Origin: Falciphora oryzae
Taxonomy: Eukaryota; Ascomycota; Sordariomycetes; Magnaporthales; Magnaporthaceae
Assembly: GCA_000733355.1 (NCBI GenBank)
Contig: JNVV01000007.1
Coordinates: 556,624 to 620,623, forward strand
Reading direction: 5' to 3'
DNA: 64,000 bases
Every line of letters starts with the position of its first letter. Position 1 is the first letter of the stretch. The translations under genes and the position numbers were made by a program. The notes below the pieces were generated by a model, which did not search any database, was not told the DNA's origin, and saw nothing but the letters and a program-made list of their open reading frames with translations. Below, piece by piece: positions 12,273-21,306 of the stretch.

Positions 12273-13683
12273 ATGGCTGCTGCTCCGTCCGATCGCGTTC
12301 CCGGCGCTGCCTTCAAGGTGGTTCTGCTGGACATCGGTAAGGCTCTTTGCTTGCTTCTTTTTGCTATTCCGCCCCTCTTACAGCCCGGAGCGAGTGCAAC
12401 ATCGTCCCTGGTCTTCATTCCGTCTTCTTCCTTGAGCGGCGCGGATCGGATAATGCAAGCACTCACATCCTCCCGATCTTTCGTCTTCCCCTTGTCGTCC
12501 CCGGGGGTGGCCTGTCCCCTCTTCTGCACAATGATCGCCAGCCATCCAATCCCACATCTATCGCGGAAAGTCAGCGCCGCCCGGCGGTCAGGAGTGGTGT
12601 GCTGTTTCGTTGCGTTGCGTCGCGTCGTGTTGCAAGTCCGCATACAGAGTGCGCTAGCCTCTGCATAGGCCCATACATAAACAGCTTGGGCTAATATGTG
12701 CGTGTGTGCTGGCTGTCAGAGGGCACAGTCTGCCCCATCTCATTCGTCAAGGACGTTCTCGTAAGGCAGATCCCTCCGCGCTCCTCCTCCTTCTCCTTGC
12801 TTTGACCGTCGTCCCTCGTCATTGGGCCGTCCCGTACCCACACCCCCTTTCGGGCATAGCTGCATCTTGCTTTTCCGCCAGACAGCCACTCACCAGCCAG
12901 TCCAAGGCCCATGGTGGTGCTGTTTCTCTCTTGGCCATCCTCGAGATTGCCCAATCTGTCTGAAGTAGATGTGATGGGAGGGGGCTGCTTGGTTTCCTGC
13001 CGCCCTCCGCATCGGTTCTCCGAAGATGGAAACGGGACTTCAGTTGCTGACGCTCAGCACCTCAGTTCCCCTATGCTCTTAAGGTACTCCCGGGCACGCT
13101 GGACTCGCAATGGGATGACCCTGCGTTCGCACAGTACAGGAACGCGTTCCCGGCAGAGTTCGCCTCATCCAAGCCGGCTCTGGAGGCCCACGTCCGTGAT
13201 TTCGTGGCCCGTGATGTTAAGGCACCCTACCTGAAGAGCCTGCAGGGCTACCTATGGGAGAATGGCTACAGGAGCGGCGAACTCCGCGCGCCGCTCTTCC
13301 CGGACGTCGCCTCAAAGTTCAAGACGTGGAGGGCGGCCGGCATCGACATCATGATCTACTCGTCGGGATCGGTCCCCGCACAGAAGCTGCTCTTTGGACA
13401 CACCAACTCGCAGCCTGCTGACCTCATCCCCGACATCCTTGACTTCTTTGACACGGTCAATGCGGGGCCCAAGACGGAGGCCGCTAGCTATGAGAAGATT
13501 GCGGCCAAACACCCGCAGCACCCTCCCTCGGAGTGGCTGTTCCTCAGCGACAATGTCAAAGAGGTGGAGGCGGCCATTGCCGCGGGGATGCGGAGCTTCG
13601 TTGTGCAGAGGCCGGGGAACCCTGAGCTGGCTGACGGGGTGGAGGGACGACACAGGATCATCCACAGGCTGGGTGAGCTTTGA
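12273..13683 (+). CDS. UTR4: Enolase-phosphatase E1 (methionine salvage), UTR4
   Basis: Three exons (12273-12336, 12720-12760, 13066-13683) give a 240-residue HAD-superfamily phosphatase. Enolase-phosphatase E1 converts 2,3-diketo-5-methylthiopentyl-1-phosphate to the acireductone in the methylthioadenosine/methionine salvage pathway, in the cytosol. Visible motifs: HAD motif I spans the first splice junction as LLDIEGTVCP; motif II is YSSGSVPAQ; motif III ends in FLSDNVKEVEAA; AYLKSLQGYLWE-like sequence (PYLKSLQGYLWENGY) is the family cap signature. Intron 1 (383 nt) and intron 2 (305 nt) are longer than most here; both have canonical ends and keep frame. The ATG context is AACATGGCT. The length is close to that of yeast Utr4. 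The last codons read HRLGEL then TGA; GGTGAGC there resembles a donor, so a further 3' exon cannot be fully excluded. Confidence 0.93.
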
Positions 13684-15234
13684 GCTTGCAGGAGTGACGA
13701 CGTTCTGCTGCTGGTCGGTGCTCTGAATTCTGCTTGCCTGCGCCGGTCCGCGGGACGCATGGATATCAGGTAGATACCACGCAGTGCCGGGAGCCGGCTG
13801 CGCACACAGACGGCTCCCGGACTGCAGTCAATTCAGGGACGCTCACACCTGATTGTGACCTCATGACCCCCAAGGGCTACCCTGAAGTCCTCAATTCCCC
13901 TAGTCTCAAACGCGCCCTCGTAGCTCAGGCCCTCCTCGAAGCTGCGCCGGGCTCACATCGACCGCGGCGGCGCATTCGATAGCGTGTCGCCCGGACTGCT
14001 GGTGCCACGTCCCAAGGGAAGTTGACAATGTCAAGACAGGGCGGATGACCTCTGGGGAAGATTGGCAAAGAATCCAACAGCCGATCCATTTTAGTGCACA
14101 ACCTCGAGCCAAGGACCCTTGGCCCGTCCTGCATTGCCGCCATCCGGGCCTTGTTGTCCAATTTTGCATCATCTGACCAAAGAGGGGTAGGCCAATCCTC
14201 ATTTCGTCACTGGTGCAGACCACGCCAATTACTGGGTGCTTTGACCCTCCCGGGCTCGCTGGGCTCGCTGGGCTCCTCGCCTGATGCGCCGTTCAAGTCT
14301 GGGGCGCCGGGGCAGGGGAGCCGGCAACCGGCTGCACTTTTCGATGGTGGAGATGCCAATGTGCAGCACGACTCGACGGATCAAAAGCAAGTCCATGGTT
14401 GGGTTGCAACCAACAAAGGCGGAGCCGTGCGGACGACGTCGTCGTCGTGAGCGGGGGCGATATGGCCATGACTAGCTGCATGCATTCCATTGCTTGAGAC
14501 AATCGGTGCACTCTGGAATCGCTGGCGGGCGCGCCGATCTGGTCGTACGTCGTGGGACGGGGTCGTGTGCGTGGGTGCTGGCACGCTCGGTAGTTGTGAC
14601 GAAACACGACGCTCTCACTGTTAGACGTAAAACGTGAGCCCTCTCCAAAAGGTGTGCCACGGCGGCAATTTGCAAGTGTGGACGCCGGCATCTAGAACCT
14701 GAGTGGTCTGGCCGCTGGCCTCGGCGGCTTCCTGCGATGCCGTCGGGTGTGTGCTCTGATGGTCCGCCGGCATCGCTCCATTTGATCCACCTCATGACCC
14801 CACGACCCTGAGCTGCAGCTCTCCCCGTTGCGGCGAATTCCGGTCGTATGACCCAAGCCTCAACACATTGTTGGCTGGCCCCTTTGTGGTACCCTCCGCA
14901 CCTCCCTGCCCCTCCCTGGCACAGCTGAGTCTGTCTGTTGTCAACGGCTGAGTCTCGCTTGTCCGCACCGCGACGCGGGGGGTCGTTCAAGTATGCTTCC
15001 TATCGTGTACTTGTTGAGGCCATGAATCGCGAGTATTGCGGGGGTCTGTGTTGACTTGGGAGCTGAGCATATCCGGCGTTCGAACTGGGGTGTGGCTCGC
15101 GGCTATGATACGATACGTAGGTGGCTTCGCCCTAGGAGTAGACAGCGAGCCAGACTCATCAACCATTGACTTCGGTTTACAGAGCGGTCGCCACGGGTCT
15201 ATGCATGGAAATCTGTAGGGCCGTCCGACGCTCT
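13684..15234. other. Intergenic, convergent 3' ends (UTR4 / BMT2)
   Basis: This 1.55 kb stretch lies between two genes that point at each other. A minus-strand open frame at 14472-14990 (172 codons) and shorter ones have no recognisable domain and a composition like surrounding noncoding DNA, so I do not call them. No RNA gene or clear repeat was seen. Confidence 0.6.
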
Positions 15235-16110
15235 TCAACCTTGGCCCTCGAGGATGATGGCGAAGTTGTTCCGGGTGGACCCAGACCGCAGCTCCTTCTT
15301 CGAGAAAGTCTCATGTCTAGACGCCCGGTCCGTGACCCTCCTCCAGAGATAGTAAACGAGCCTCTGTGTGGTTTTCGAGTGAGCCATGACGAAGCCTAGT
15401 GAGGCCATCATCCGTTCCAGCCTTTCCTCGTCCATGTAGCGAGAGTTGGACACGCATGGCGCGGGCAGAACGAGGAAAAGTCCAAGGCTAATCGAGGTCT
15501 GGTCCTCGTTACCCGAAGGTGTCCGGAGAAACTCCAGGGTCCGGAGGAGCATTTCACCTCGCCCCTTCGGATCGGGAACAAAGTTGAGAACCAAAGAAAG
15601 GCTGATGAGATCGAATCGCTCCGAATCATCGCGGGGAAGCGGCCGTTCCATAAAGTCCTGCTGGAGAATCCCTTCGCCCTGGCTGTTCAAGTCGATCCTC
15701 TCGATGTCGAACCGCCCGCTCCTGGAGCACTCATTGTCGGTACTCAGAGCCCCGACCTCCAGCATCCGGAGACGTCCGTTGCCGTCCCTGGCGGCGGCCG
15801 GTGCGCTCTCCCCAACCCAGTCCATCAAAACACGCGAGCTGTCGCCACCTCGATCCTTCCGCTGGCCCTGGAGGCTCGCCTGCTGGTACCTTTCGAGGCC
15901 ACCCAGGGCAGCTATCTCAGCCTCGATCTCAGCCTTGGCCGCCTGGTCGCCGCTGCGGGTGGCTTGGAGCAACCTTTTCTCCAGGACATGATGAGTGTTA
16001 ATGAGGGCCTTGGTGACCTTGCGAGTGATCGATTTCGGCTTCTGGTGGAATGGCGGTGGTCGGCCGGTAGCGAGGCTCTTCTTGGCTGTCCTCTTGGTCT
16101 TCACCCCCAT
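15235..16110 (-). CDS. BMT2: 25S rRNA adenine-N1 methyltransferase BMT2
   Basis: Intronless gene for a nucleolar SAM-dependent enzyme that methylates an adenine (A2142 in yeast) of 25S rRNA. I start it at MGVKTKRTAKK, giving 291 residues, because this basic N-terminus matches the family; an in-frame upstream Met at 16194 would add 28 residues of unlike sequence. The family block RKVTKALINTHHVLEK follows the basic tail. The Rossmann methyltransferase part includes RMLEVGALSTDN (SAM-binding loop), DIERIDLNSQ, DFMERPLP, the strand FDLISLSLVLNFVPD, and a late LGLFLVLPAPCVSNSRYM motif that is characteristic of BMT2. It is divergent from RPL25, another large-subunit gene, across 481 bases, so the two may share regulation. 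That link is inference. Confidence 0.92.
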   Translation of the reverse strand: MGVKTKRTAKKSLATGRPPPFHQKPKSITRKVTKALINTHHVLEKRLLQATRSGDQAAKAEIEAEIAALGGLERYQQASLQGQRKDRGGDSSRVLMDWVGESAPAAARDGNGRLRMLEVGALSTDNECSRSGRFDIERIDLNSQGEGILQQDFMERPLPRDDSERFDLISLSLVLNFVPDPKGRGEMLLRTLEFLRTPSGNEDQTSISLGLFLVLPAPCVSNSRYMDEERLERMMASLGFVMAHSKTTQRLVYYLWRRVTDRASRHETFSKKELRSGSTRNNFAIILEGQG

Positions 16111-16591
16111 GTTGGGCGTGGGCTGCGCCTGGGCGCTGAGCTGGGGCCTGGATATGTGATGCGAGGACAAGTGCTCCCGTTCAGCCTCATCCAAACGAGG
16201 TGGCCTTCTGCCGGTGAATGCTCATGTTCCAAGCCAGCGAAGCGAACCCCTCGGTGAGGGGTAGGTGGTCACTGGCGTCCAGGACCCTTGCTCGTTGACG
16301 AAATTGCTGGGCAGAGTCTTGCGTCTCTCGCAAAAAGTGCCCGAGAAAGATGGTTAAATTTGCAGCCAATCAGGAACGGGACTGCACTGGCCTTGGTGGC
16401 GTGGAAACCCTTTCGCCTGCCCCGCCGCCGCTCCAAGTGGCCCGTGCACCCCACACATTTGGGAATTGGGAAGGAATTACCCTACTCAGATTTCTTTTTG
16501 CCTTTTTTTTCCGTTGCGCAAGATAACCTCAACCTCGTCTTCACGCCTCCGTACTAACCACCCAAGTCGACACAGCGACAATCTCGTCAAT
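16111..16591. promoter_or_regulatory. Shared divergent promoter region BMT2 / RPL25
   Basis: These 481 bases separate the divergent starts of BMT2 and RPL25, two genes for large-subunit biogenesis. It contains a CCAAT box (16366-16370, in CCAATCAGG) roughly midway, and a pyrimidine run TTTTTGCCTTTTTTTTCC at 16494-16511 shortly before the RPL25 start, of the kind found near transcription starts of highly expressed fungal genes. Assignment as promoter is by position. Confidence 0.5.
16366..16370 (+). promoter_or_regulatory. CCAAT box
   Basis: CCAATCAGG matches the preferred binding sequence of the CCAAT-binding complex (Hap2/3/5, HapB/C/E). It lies about 225 bases before the RPL25 ATG and 255 before the BMT2 ATG. 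A single pentamer match is weak evidence on its own. Confidence 0.35.
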
Positions 16592-17682
16592 ATGGCACCC
16601 AAGGACTCGAAGAAAGGTACTTAGCAGCTCTTGCAAACACGGGCAGACAGCGCCTGTCTGTCGCTTTCTTCCTCCCCTCTGCCAAAGCCGCGCTGGCTTG
16701 CGAGTCGCCCGACGATGCCGCCGAATCTCCGGACCAGGCGGCGGCGGCGGCGGCGACCATGATGCATCAAGAAGGCAGCAGCAGATTTTGCGAGTTCTTT
16801 GCACAAAGAGCGATTGCTGATGCGTCTTGTTTCTCCCATGCACAGGCGGCGCCTCCAAGACGCCCAAGGGCTCCAAGCAGGCCCAGGCTGCCTCCAAGGC
16901 CGCCCTCAAGGGTGTAAGTCTCTTCTTCTCTGCCTCGGCTGTGTCTGCTGCTTCTCATCGCCGCTTGGCGCAAGCACGCGGCGCCTGACACCCGGGACTG
17001 CCATGCTCACAACCCCTTTCTGCTTGCGTACAGGTGCACTCCCACAAGAAGGTCAAGGCCCGCTACACCACCAGCTTCCACCGCCCCAAGACCCTGCAGC
17101 TCTCGAGGGCACCTAAGTACCCCCGCAAGTCGTTCCCCCACCCGCCGCGCCTGGACGAGCACAGGATCATCGTCCACCCCCTCAACACCGAGAGCGCGAT
17201 GAAGAAGATCGAGGAGAACAACACCCTCGTCTTCATCGTCGACATCAAGGCCAACAAGGCCCAGATCAAGGGCGCCCTGAAGAAGCTGTACGACCTGGAC
17301 GTGCTCAAGATCAACACCCTGATCCGGTAAGAGCCTGCCGCTCGATCCCGACCCCGTCGCCNNNNNNNNNNNNNNNNNNNNNNNNNNNNNNNNNNNNNNN
17401 CGACATCAAGGCCAACAAGGCCCAGATCAAGGGCGCCCTGAAGAAGCTGTACGACCTGGACGTGCTCAAGATCAACACCCTGATCCGGTAAGAGCCTGCC
17501 GCTCGATCCCGACCCCGTCGCCTCGGGACACCTCTAGATATTGTGTACAAAAGGCTCTGGCGTTCACGTTGTGCTAACTCTGTCTCCCCTACAGCCCCGA
17601 TGGCAAGAAGAAGGCCTACGTCCGCCTGACTCCCGACGTCGATGCCCTGGACATTGCTGCCACCAAGCTGGCCCTTGTCTAA
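16592..17682 (+). CDS. RPL25: 60S ribosomal protein L25 (uL23), interrupted by an assembly gap
   Basis: Four exons (16592-16616, 16846-16913, 17034-17326, 17595-17682) give a 157-residue uL23 protein. It sits on 25S rRNA at the exit of the peptide tunnel and forms a docking site for SRP and nascent-chain factors. The N-terminus is Lys/Ala-rich ([19 protein letters not shown]) as in eukaryotic L23a; the conserved core runs from [15 protein letters not shown] through [20 protein letters not shown] to [14 protein letters not shown] and ends [11 protein letters not shown]. All four exons join in frame. A 39-N gap at 17362-17400 falls in the last intron, and the end of exon 3 plus the intron start is present twice (17240-17361 and 17401-17522). 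I use copy 1 for the donor; copy 2 (donor at 17488) would give the same protein. The real intron is probably 107 nt. Confidence 0.96.
17240..17361. repeat. 122-bp duplicated gap flank, copy 1
   Basis: These bases, the end of RPL25 exon 3 and the start of its last intron, recur with no difference that I can see at 17401-17522 on the other side of the N run. Two exact copies that end and begin exactly at the gap edges are the signature of overlapping contig ends that were scaffolded without being merged. Confidence 0.9.
17362..17400. other. Assembly gap (39 N)
   Basis: A run of 39 undetermined bases inside the last RPL25 intron as assembled. Both sides carry the same 122 bp, so the true gap is probably negative (an overlap) and no sequence may be missing. 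Confidence 0.98.
17401..17522. repeat. 122-bp duplicated gap flank, copy 2
   Basis: Second copy of 17240-17361. It repeats coding sequence from the middle of FIVDIKAN onward, plus the donor GTAAGAGCC. Only this copy is contiguous with the rest of the intron and the last exon. Confidence 0.9.
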
Positions 17683-18168
17683 ATCGCGTCTTGTTGTCTG
17701 CTTGCTTTTTGGTTCGGGTGGAAAATCAGAGGGAAGGAAAATATTCGAGTGGGATACCATGCATTTTACAACGGCGTCACATAGGCTTATAGCTCGGGAC
17801 ACTTTCACGAAAAAAGGCATTGAAACTTCCGCCCTCACCACATGATTGCGCTCTCCAGAAGCTGTATGAAGGGTCTGATGAATACCCAACGGCCACACGC
17901 CACTCGGTGACCTGGTCCTATCGTGATGTAATGGTGATTGCTCCTGTCGTGTATTCCACGCGTATTCCACGTTTCAATGGCCCAGCCAGGAGCGTCGTCC
18001 CGGGGTCTACAGCCTCAAGTCTGCGTGCCGAGAACGTTGCACTTGTTGGATTATAACACACGGATGGTGTCCGTGGCGCGTGTATCATGATGTCTTCTTC
18101 CGGTTCACAGCACGGCGCCTCCATAGAGACGTTGCTCATCCCGGGAACCTCCTCTCGGCCCTCGGCTA
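17683..18168. other. Intergenic, convergent 3' ends (RPL25 / TIM8)
   Basis: 486 bases between the stop codons of RPL25 and TIM8, which should contain both 3' UTRs. The first 100 bases after the RPL25 stop are richer in T and A than the coding DNA. Nothing else is recognised. Confidence 0.6.
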
Positions 18169-18592
18169 TTACCTGCGCAGGCTGTTGAGATGCTTCATCG
18201 TCAGGTTGTTGACGTCCATGAACCGGTCGACGCAGTTGGCCAGGCAGCCCGCCTCGGTCGGGTCGAGGCTGCTCCCGTTTACCGACTTGACGCACTTGTT
18301 CCAGCACGTCTCGGTCAACTGGTGGGTTTCTAGGACGGGGGGGGAAAGCAACGGTGGTTTGAATCAGTACACCGGTGTTCTCCTTTGGCAAGCGGCCTCA
18401 TCGGGAAGGGGTAAAGAAAGACAACCGCACCCTCAAGACTCGGGTCTGAAGGAGGAGGGGTTTTCGAGCACGGGGAAAAAAAAAAAATGACGTACGCATC
18501 TGAACCTTGGACCGCTGGCTCTCGTGGTTGACAAACTGCAGCAGCTCGGCCTTGTCCTTGGGATTGAGCTTGTCGACCTCGGATGCGTCCAT
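18169..18592 (-). CDS. TIM8: Mitochondrial intermembrane-space chaperone TIM8
   Basis: Two exons (18496-18592 and 18169-18329 on the minus strand) encode an 85-residue small TIM. With Tim13 it forms the 70-kDa chaperone that carries hydrophobic precursors such as Tim23 across the intermembrane space. The twin CX3C motif is complete in exon 2: CWNKC and CLANC, separated by 15 residues; such proteins are trapped by the Mia40 disulfide relay and need no presequence. The N-terminal helix ELLQFVNHESQRSKVQMQTH is the Tim8-type signature and spans the splice site (codon CAA, Gln). The 166-nt intron uses GTACGT and CCTAG ends and contains a pyrimidine run (A run on the plus strand, 18477-18487). Length and motif spacing match the family. 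Confidence 0.95.
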
Positions 18593-19373
18593 GGCTGCTG
18601 CTGTATTTCTCTGCGGGTAGTTGTCGATGAGGGGTTGCACGATGCGGTCGCGGGGGCCCTTAATGGTTCGGAGCACGGAAGCAGAATCGACGCCGGGAGG
18701 TCGTGTAGTCAAGCAATTGGTACCTAGGGAGGCCGGCCGATAATGAGCGGGGGGCAGAGGTATCAACGTTGCGAGCTTTTTTTTTTTTTTTTTTCCCCTG
18801 GGCGGCGTGCTGCGCAAGCTCGAAAATTTGGTTGCTGGTTTGCAACGGCTGGACCGTAGAGGAGCCCCACATTGAAAGGTTCTTTGGCCATGGCCAATCA
18901 TAAGATCGGCCCCCAAGTGCTTTCGTCGCTGGGGCATAACCAAGCCCTCACTCAGACTCGCACTCACATTCATACAACAGACGATTTTACTCATCAATGA
19001 TCAGTTCATTTGGTGTGTCAGTCAAATAGAAGATCGTGGCTTCTCTCCACCTCGTGACGCCCGCGCAAAGAGAATGGAATTACTATGTGATAGGCAAAAG
19101 AAGACATGCGGCTCAAGTAGCGTAAGTACATAAGGCATGCCCAACGTGTCGTGCCAAGTCAGAGGGAAGATACACAGCAGAAAGCAAGTAGCAGGGTAGA
19201 TGCAAGGAAACCATAAGACAGAGACTGCGTGCAATTAGGCGAGAGAAAAGGGGGATATAAAGCAGATGAAGGTGGATGCTGGAAGGAAACGGGACTGAGG
19301 GGAAGATGCAGAAGGAAAGAAAAACACGTCTATAAATGCTTGCAAAATGACGAATTCCACCGCTCCCCGGCTC
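18593..19373. other. Intergenic between CorA 3' end and TIM8 start
   Basis: 781 bases between two minus-strand genes. It should hold the CorA 3' UTR (about 19000-19373, A-rich on the plus strand) and the TIM8 promoter. A T tract at 18777-18794 (A tract on the TIM8 coding strand) lies about 190 bases before the TIM8 ATG and could be a nucleosome-depleting promoter element. Confidence 0.55.
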
Positions 19374-21306
19374 TTAAATGTATCGAAGACGGCGCGCCGT
19401 GAACAGGCAGGTAGCACTGAAGAAGATTAGACCGCCAAGTATGCAGAAGAAGGGGGTCAGGTTGTCGCTCAGTTCTTGGAAAGGGACCTTGACGTTCATG
19501 CCGAAAAGCCCGGTAACCACGTTGAGTGGAACGATGATGGAAGCCAGGAAGGTGATCTTGGTGAGCGTGTTGTTGGTCCTTGTGCCCTGTGTGATGCTGT
19601 CGATGGAGAGCTGGGCCAGGTAGTTGCTGTGAGACCGCGAAAGCATCTTTTCGAAGTGGCCTAGGTTCGTCATCATGGTCACGACGTGATCCTGGATGTC
19701 ACCCAGGTAGAGGCCAATGTCCATGCGTGGCGTCACCTTGTAGTTCTCGTTGCATCGCTTGGTGAAGCCCTTCAGGACATCGGCCTTGCCTCCCAGTAAC
19801 CTCATCAGGGCCATGGTGTTCTTCCGAATGATGCCTATCTTCCGGAGGAAGATTTGCATGTCATCAGTGCGGGCGATAAAGACCTCGTCCTCGATCATCT
19901 CGGTGTCGTGCTCCAGCCTCTGGATGATGGGAGCGAAGCAGTCGACAATGTCGTCGCTGTGCACAGAGTATCATGGTTAGCAGAACGTCGCAAACAGACT
20001 TTAGGGCCTGTGGCTTGCAGCAGGCTACTCACATCAAGGCATAGCAGATCCAGTCGCTGCTCAGAGCAACGTAGTCCTTGAGCGCAGCAATGCGCCTGCT
20101 CACACGGGAGGCATGAGAGTTGGTCTGGGAGCTGAAGCTCAGTGTGCCCTCGCGGAAGACGATGACATAGATGTAGAAGGGCTCGAACTCGTTCTCGCCA
20201 TGCTCGTCCTGCACAACATTGAAGGAGCGGAAGCAAGCAAAGTAGTAAGAGGGAAACAGCTCGATCTTCTCGCGGGTTTCTTGTGTCGTTATGTCTTCGA
20301 CTGTCAGGGGGTGGATGCCGAACGCCCTGCAGATTCCGCGCACCTCCTCGTCTGTGGGGTTACTGACGTTGAGCCACCAAACACCGTCCGTCTCGCCCTT
20401 GGGGAACGTGAAGAGGCCACGGATGTCCTCGCCAGGAAGCACAAGGTCCCCAAAGTACGGGGCGTGGATCGTCGACTCCCACGCCGAGGAGAAAAAGTTG
20501 AAGCGGTTGGCGGGTGCCGCAGGCTTGACGGGTTCCTTGGCATCCTCGGTGGTTTCCTCCTTCTCGTCGGTCGAAGTCGGAATGCCGACAAAATCCCCAC
20601 CCGAAGTCACCATTGGCGATGCGGTGATGACAGACGAGGGACGCAGATCAGTGAAGACTTTGAGAGAAGGACGAAGCTCGGCCGCGGCTTGGGCTTGGGC
20701 TTCGTCCTCAGCGGCGATGAAGCTCTCGAGGAAATCAAAGTCGATGTGCAGTCGGTCTCCTGTGTGATCGTCCTGGACAGGAAAGCAAACGTCCTCCTCA
20801 ACGGACTTGGTGGTCTTCAAGCTCGCAGTCTCATCAGCCTCGGCGGCCGTGTGGGGGCGGCTTCGGAGGCTTTGACGGCTGGCGGTAGAAACGGTGCGGA
20901 GGAGCTCGTTCTCGTCCCTCCTCTCTGCTTGTCGAGACTCGGAAATGGACATGTCCCTCTCCCGCCTGCGAGCCTCGGCAAATGCCTTGACAGAGTTGGG
21001 AGGGGACACAGACCTTTCCGACGTCACGGTCGGGCGCCGCGTTCGGTACACCGTGGGCGAAACATCGGCCCCATCTTCATCCACAATAGCCTCCTCAAAG
21101 TCACGAACTCGAATGACGGGAGAAGTTGTTGCGGCGGCTTGGCTAGTCTCGACCTCGAGGCGGCGCCCTCCGTACAGCGAGTCAAAGGTGCCTCGGCGCG
21201 GGCGGTCGGAGCGCTGAGTCGTGGCGCTCTGGTGGCGATGGTCGTCGAGCTCTGGCACCGGAGTGGAATAACCCGAGTTGAGCGTTATGTCTTCGTGGTC
21301 GGACAT
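19374..21306 (-). CDS. CorA-family Mg2+ transporter (ALR/MNR2 type)
   Basis: Two exons (20033-21306 and 19374-19956, minus strand) give 618 residues. CorA proteins are pentameric Mg2+ channels with a large cytosolic domain and two C-terminal helices. The signature GMN lies at 577-579 (LFGMNVKVPF) at the end of the first helix (KITFLASIIVPLNVVTGLF); the second helix is FFCILGGLIFFSATCLF, followed by a short basic tail. The first half is acidic and Ser-rich with little conservation, as in fungal Alr/Mnr2 proteins; the conserved domain begins near WWLNVSNPTDEEVRGI and continues with VEDITTQETREKIELF. The junction reads ICYALIDDIVDCF. I start at MSDHEDITLN; an upstream in-frame Met at 21465 adds 53 Pro/Arg-rich residues and is less likely. 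Whether it acts at the plasma membrane (Alr1) or the vacuole (Mnr2) cannot be told. Confidence 0.93.

Noticed and set aside
11092..12435. 447-codon plus-strand open frame upstream of and overlapping UTR4 exon 1
   Set aside because: It runs through T tracts (Phe runs) and the UTR4 leader in another frame, with no recognisable domain.
14472..14990. 172-codon minus-strand open frame between UTR4 and BMT2
   Set aside because: Arg/Ala/Thr-rich with no motif, no conservation visible, and typical of GC-rich noncoding DNA.
17240..17522. Genuine tandem exon duplication in RPL25
   Set aside because: The copies end exactly at the edges of an N run and appear identical; an unmerged contig overlap is the simpler explanation.
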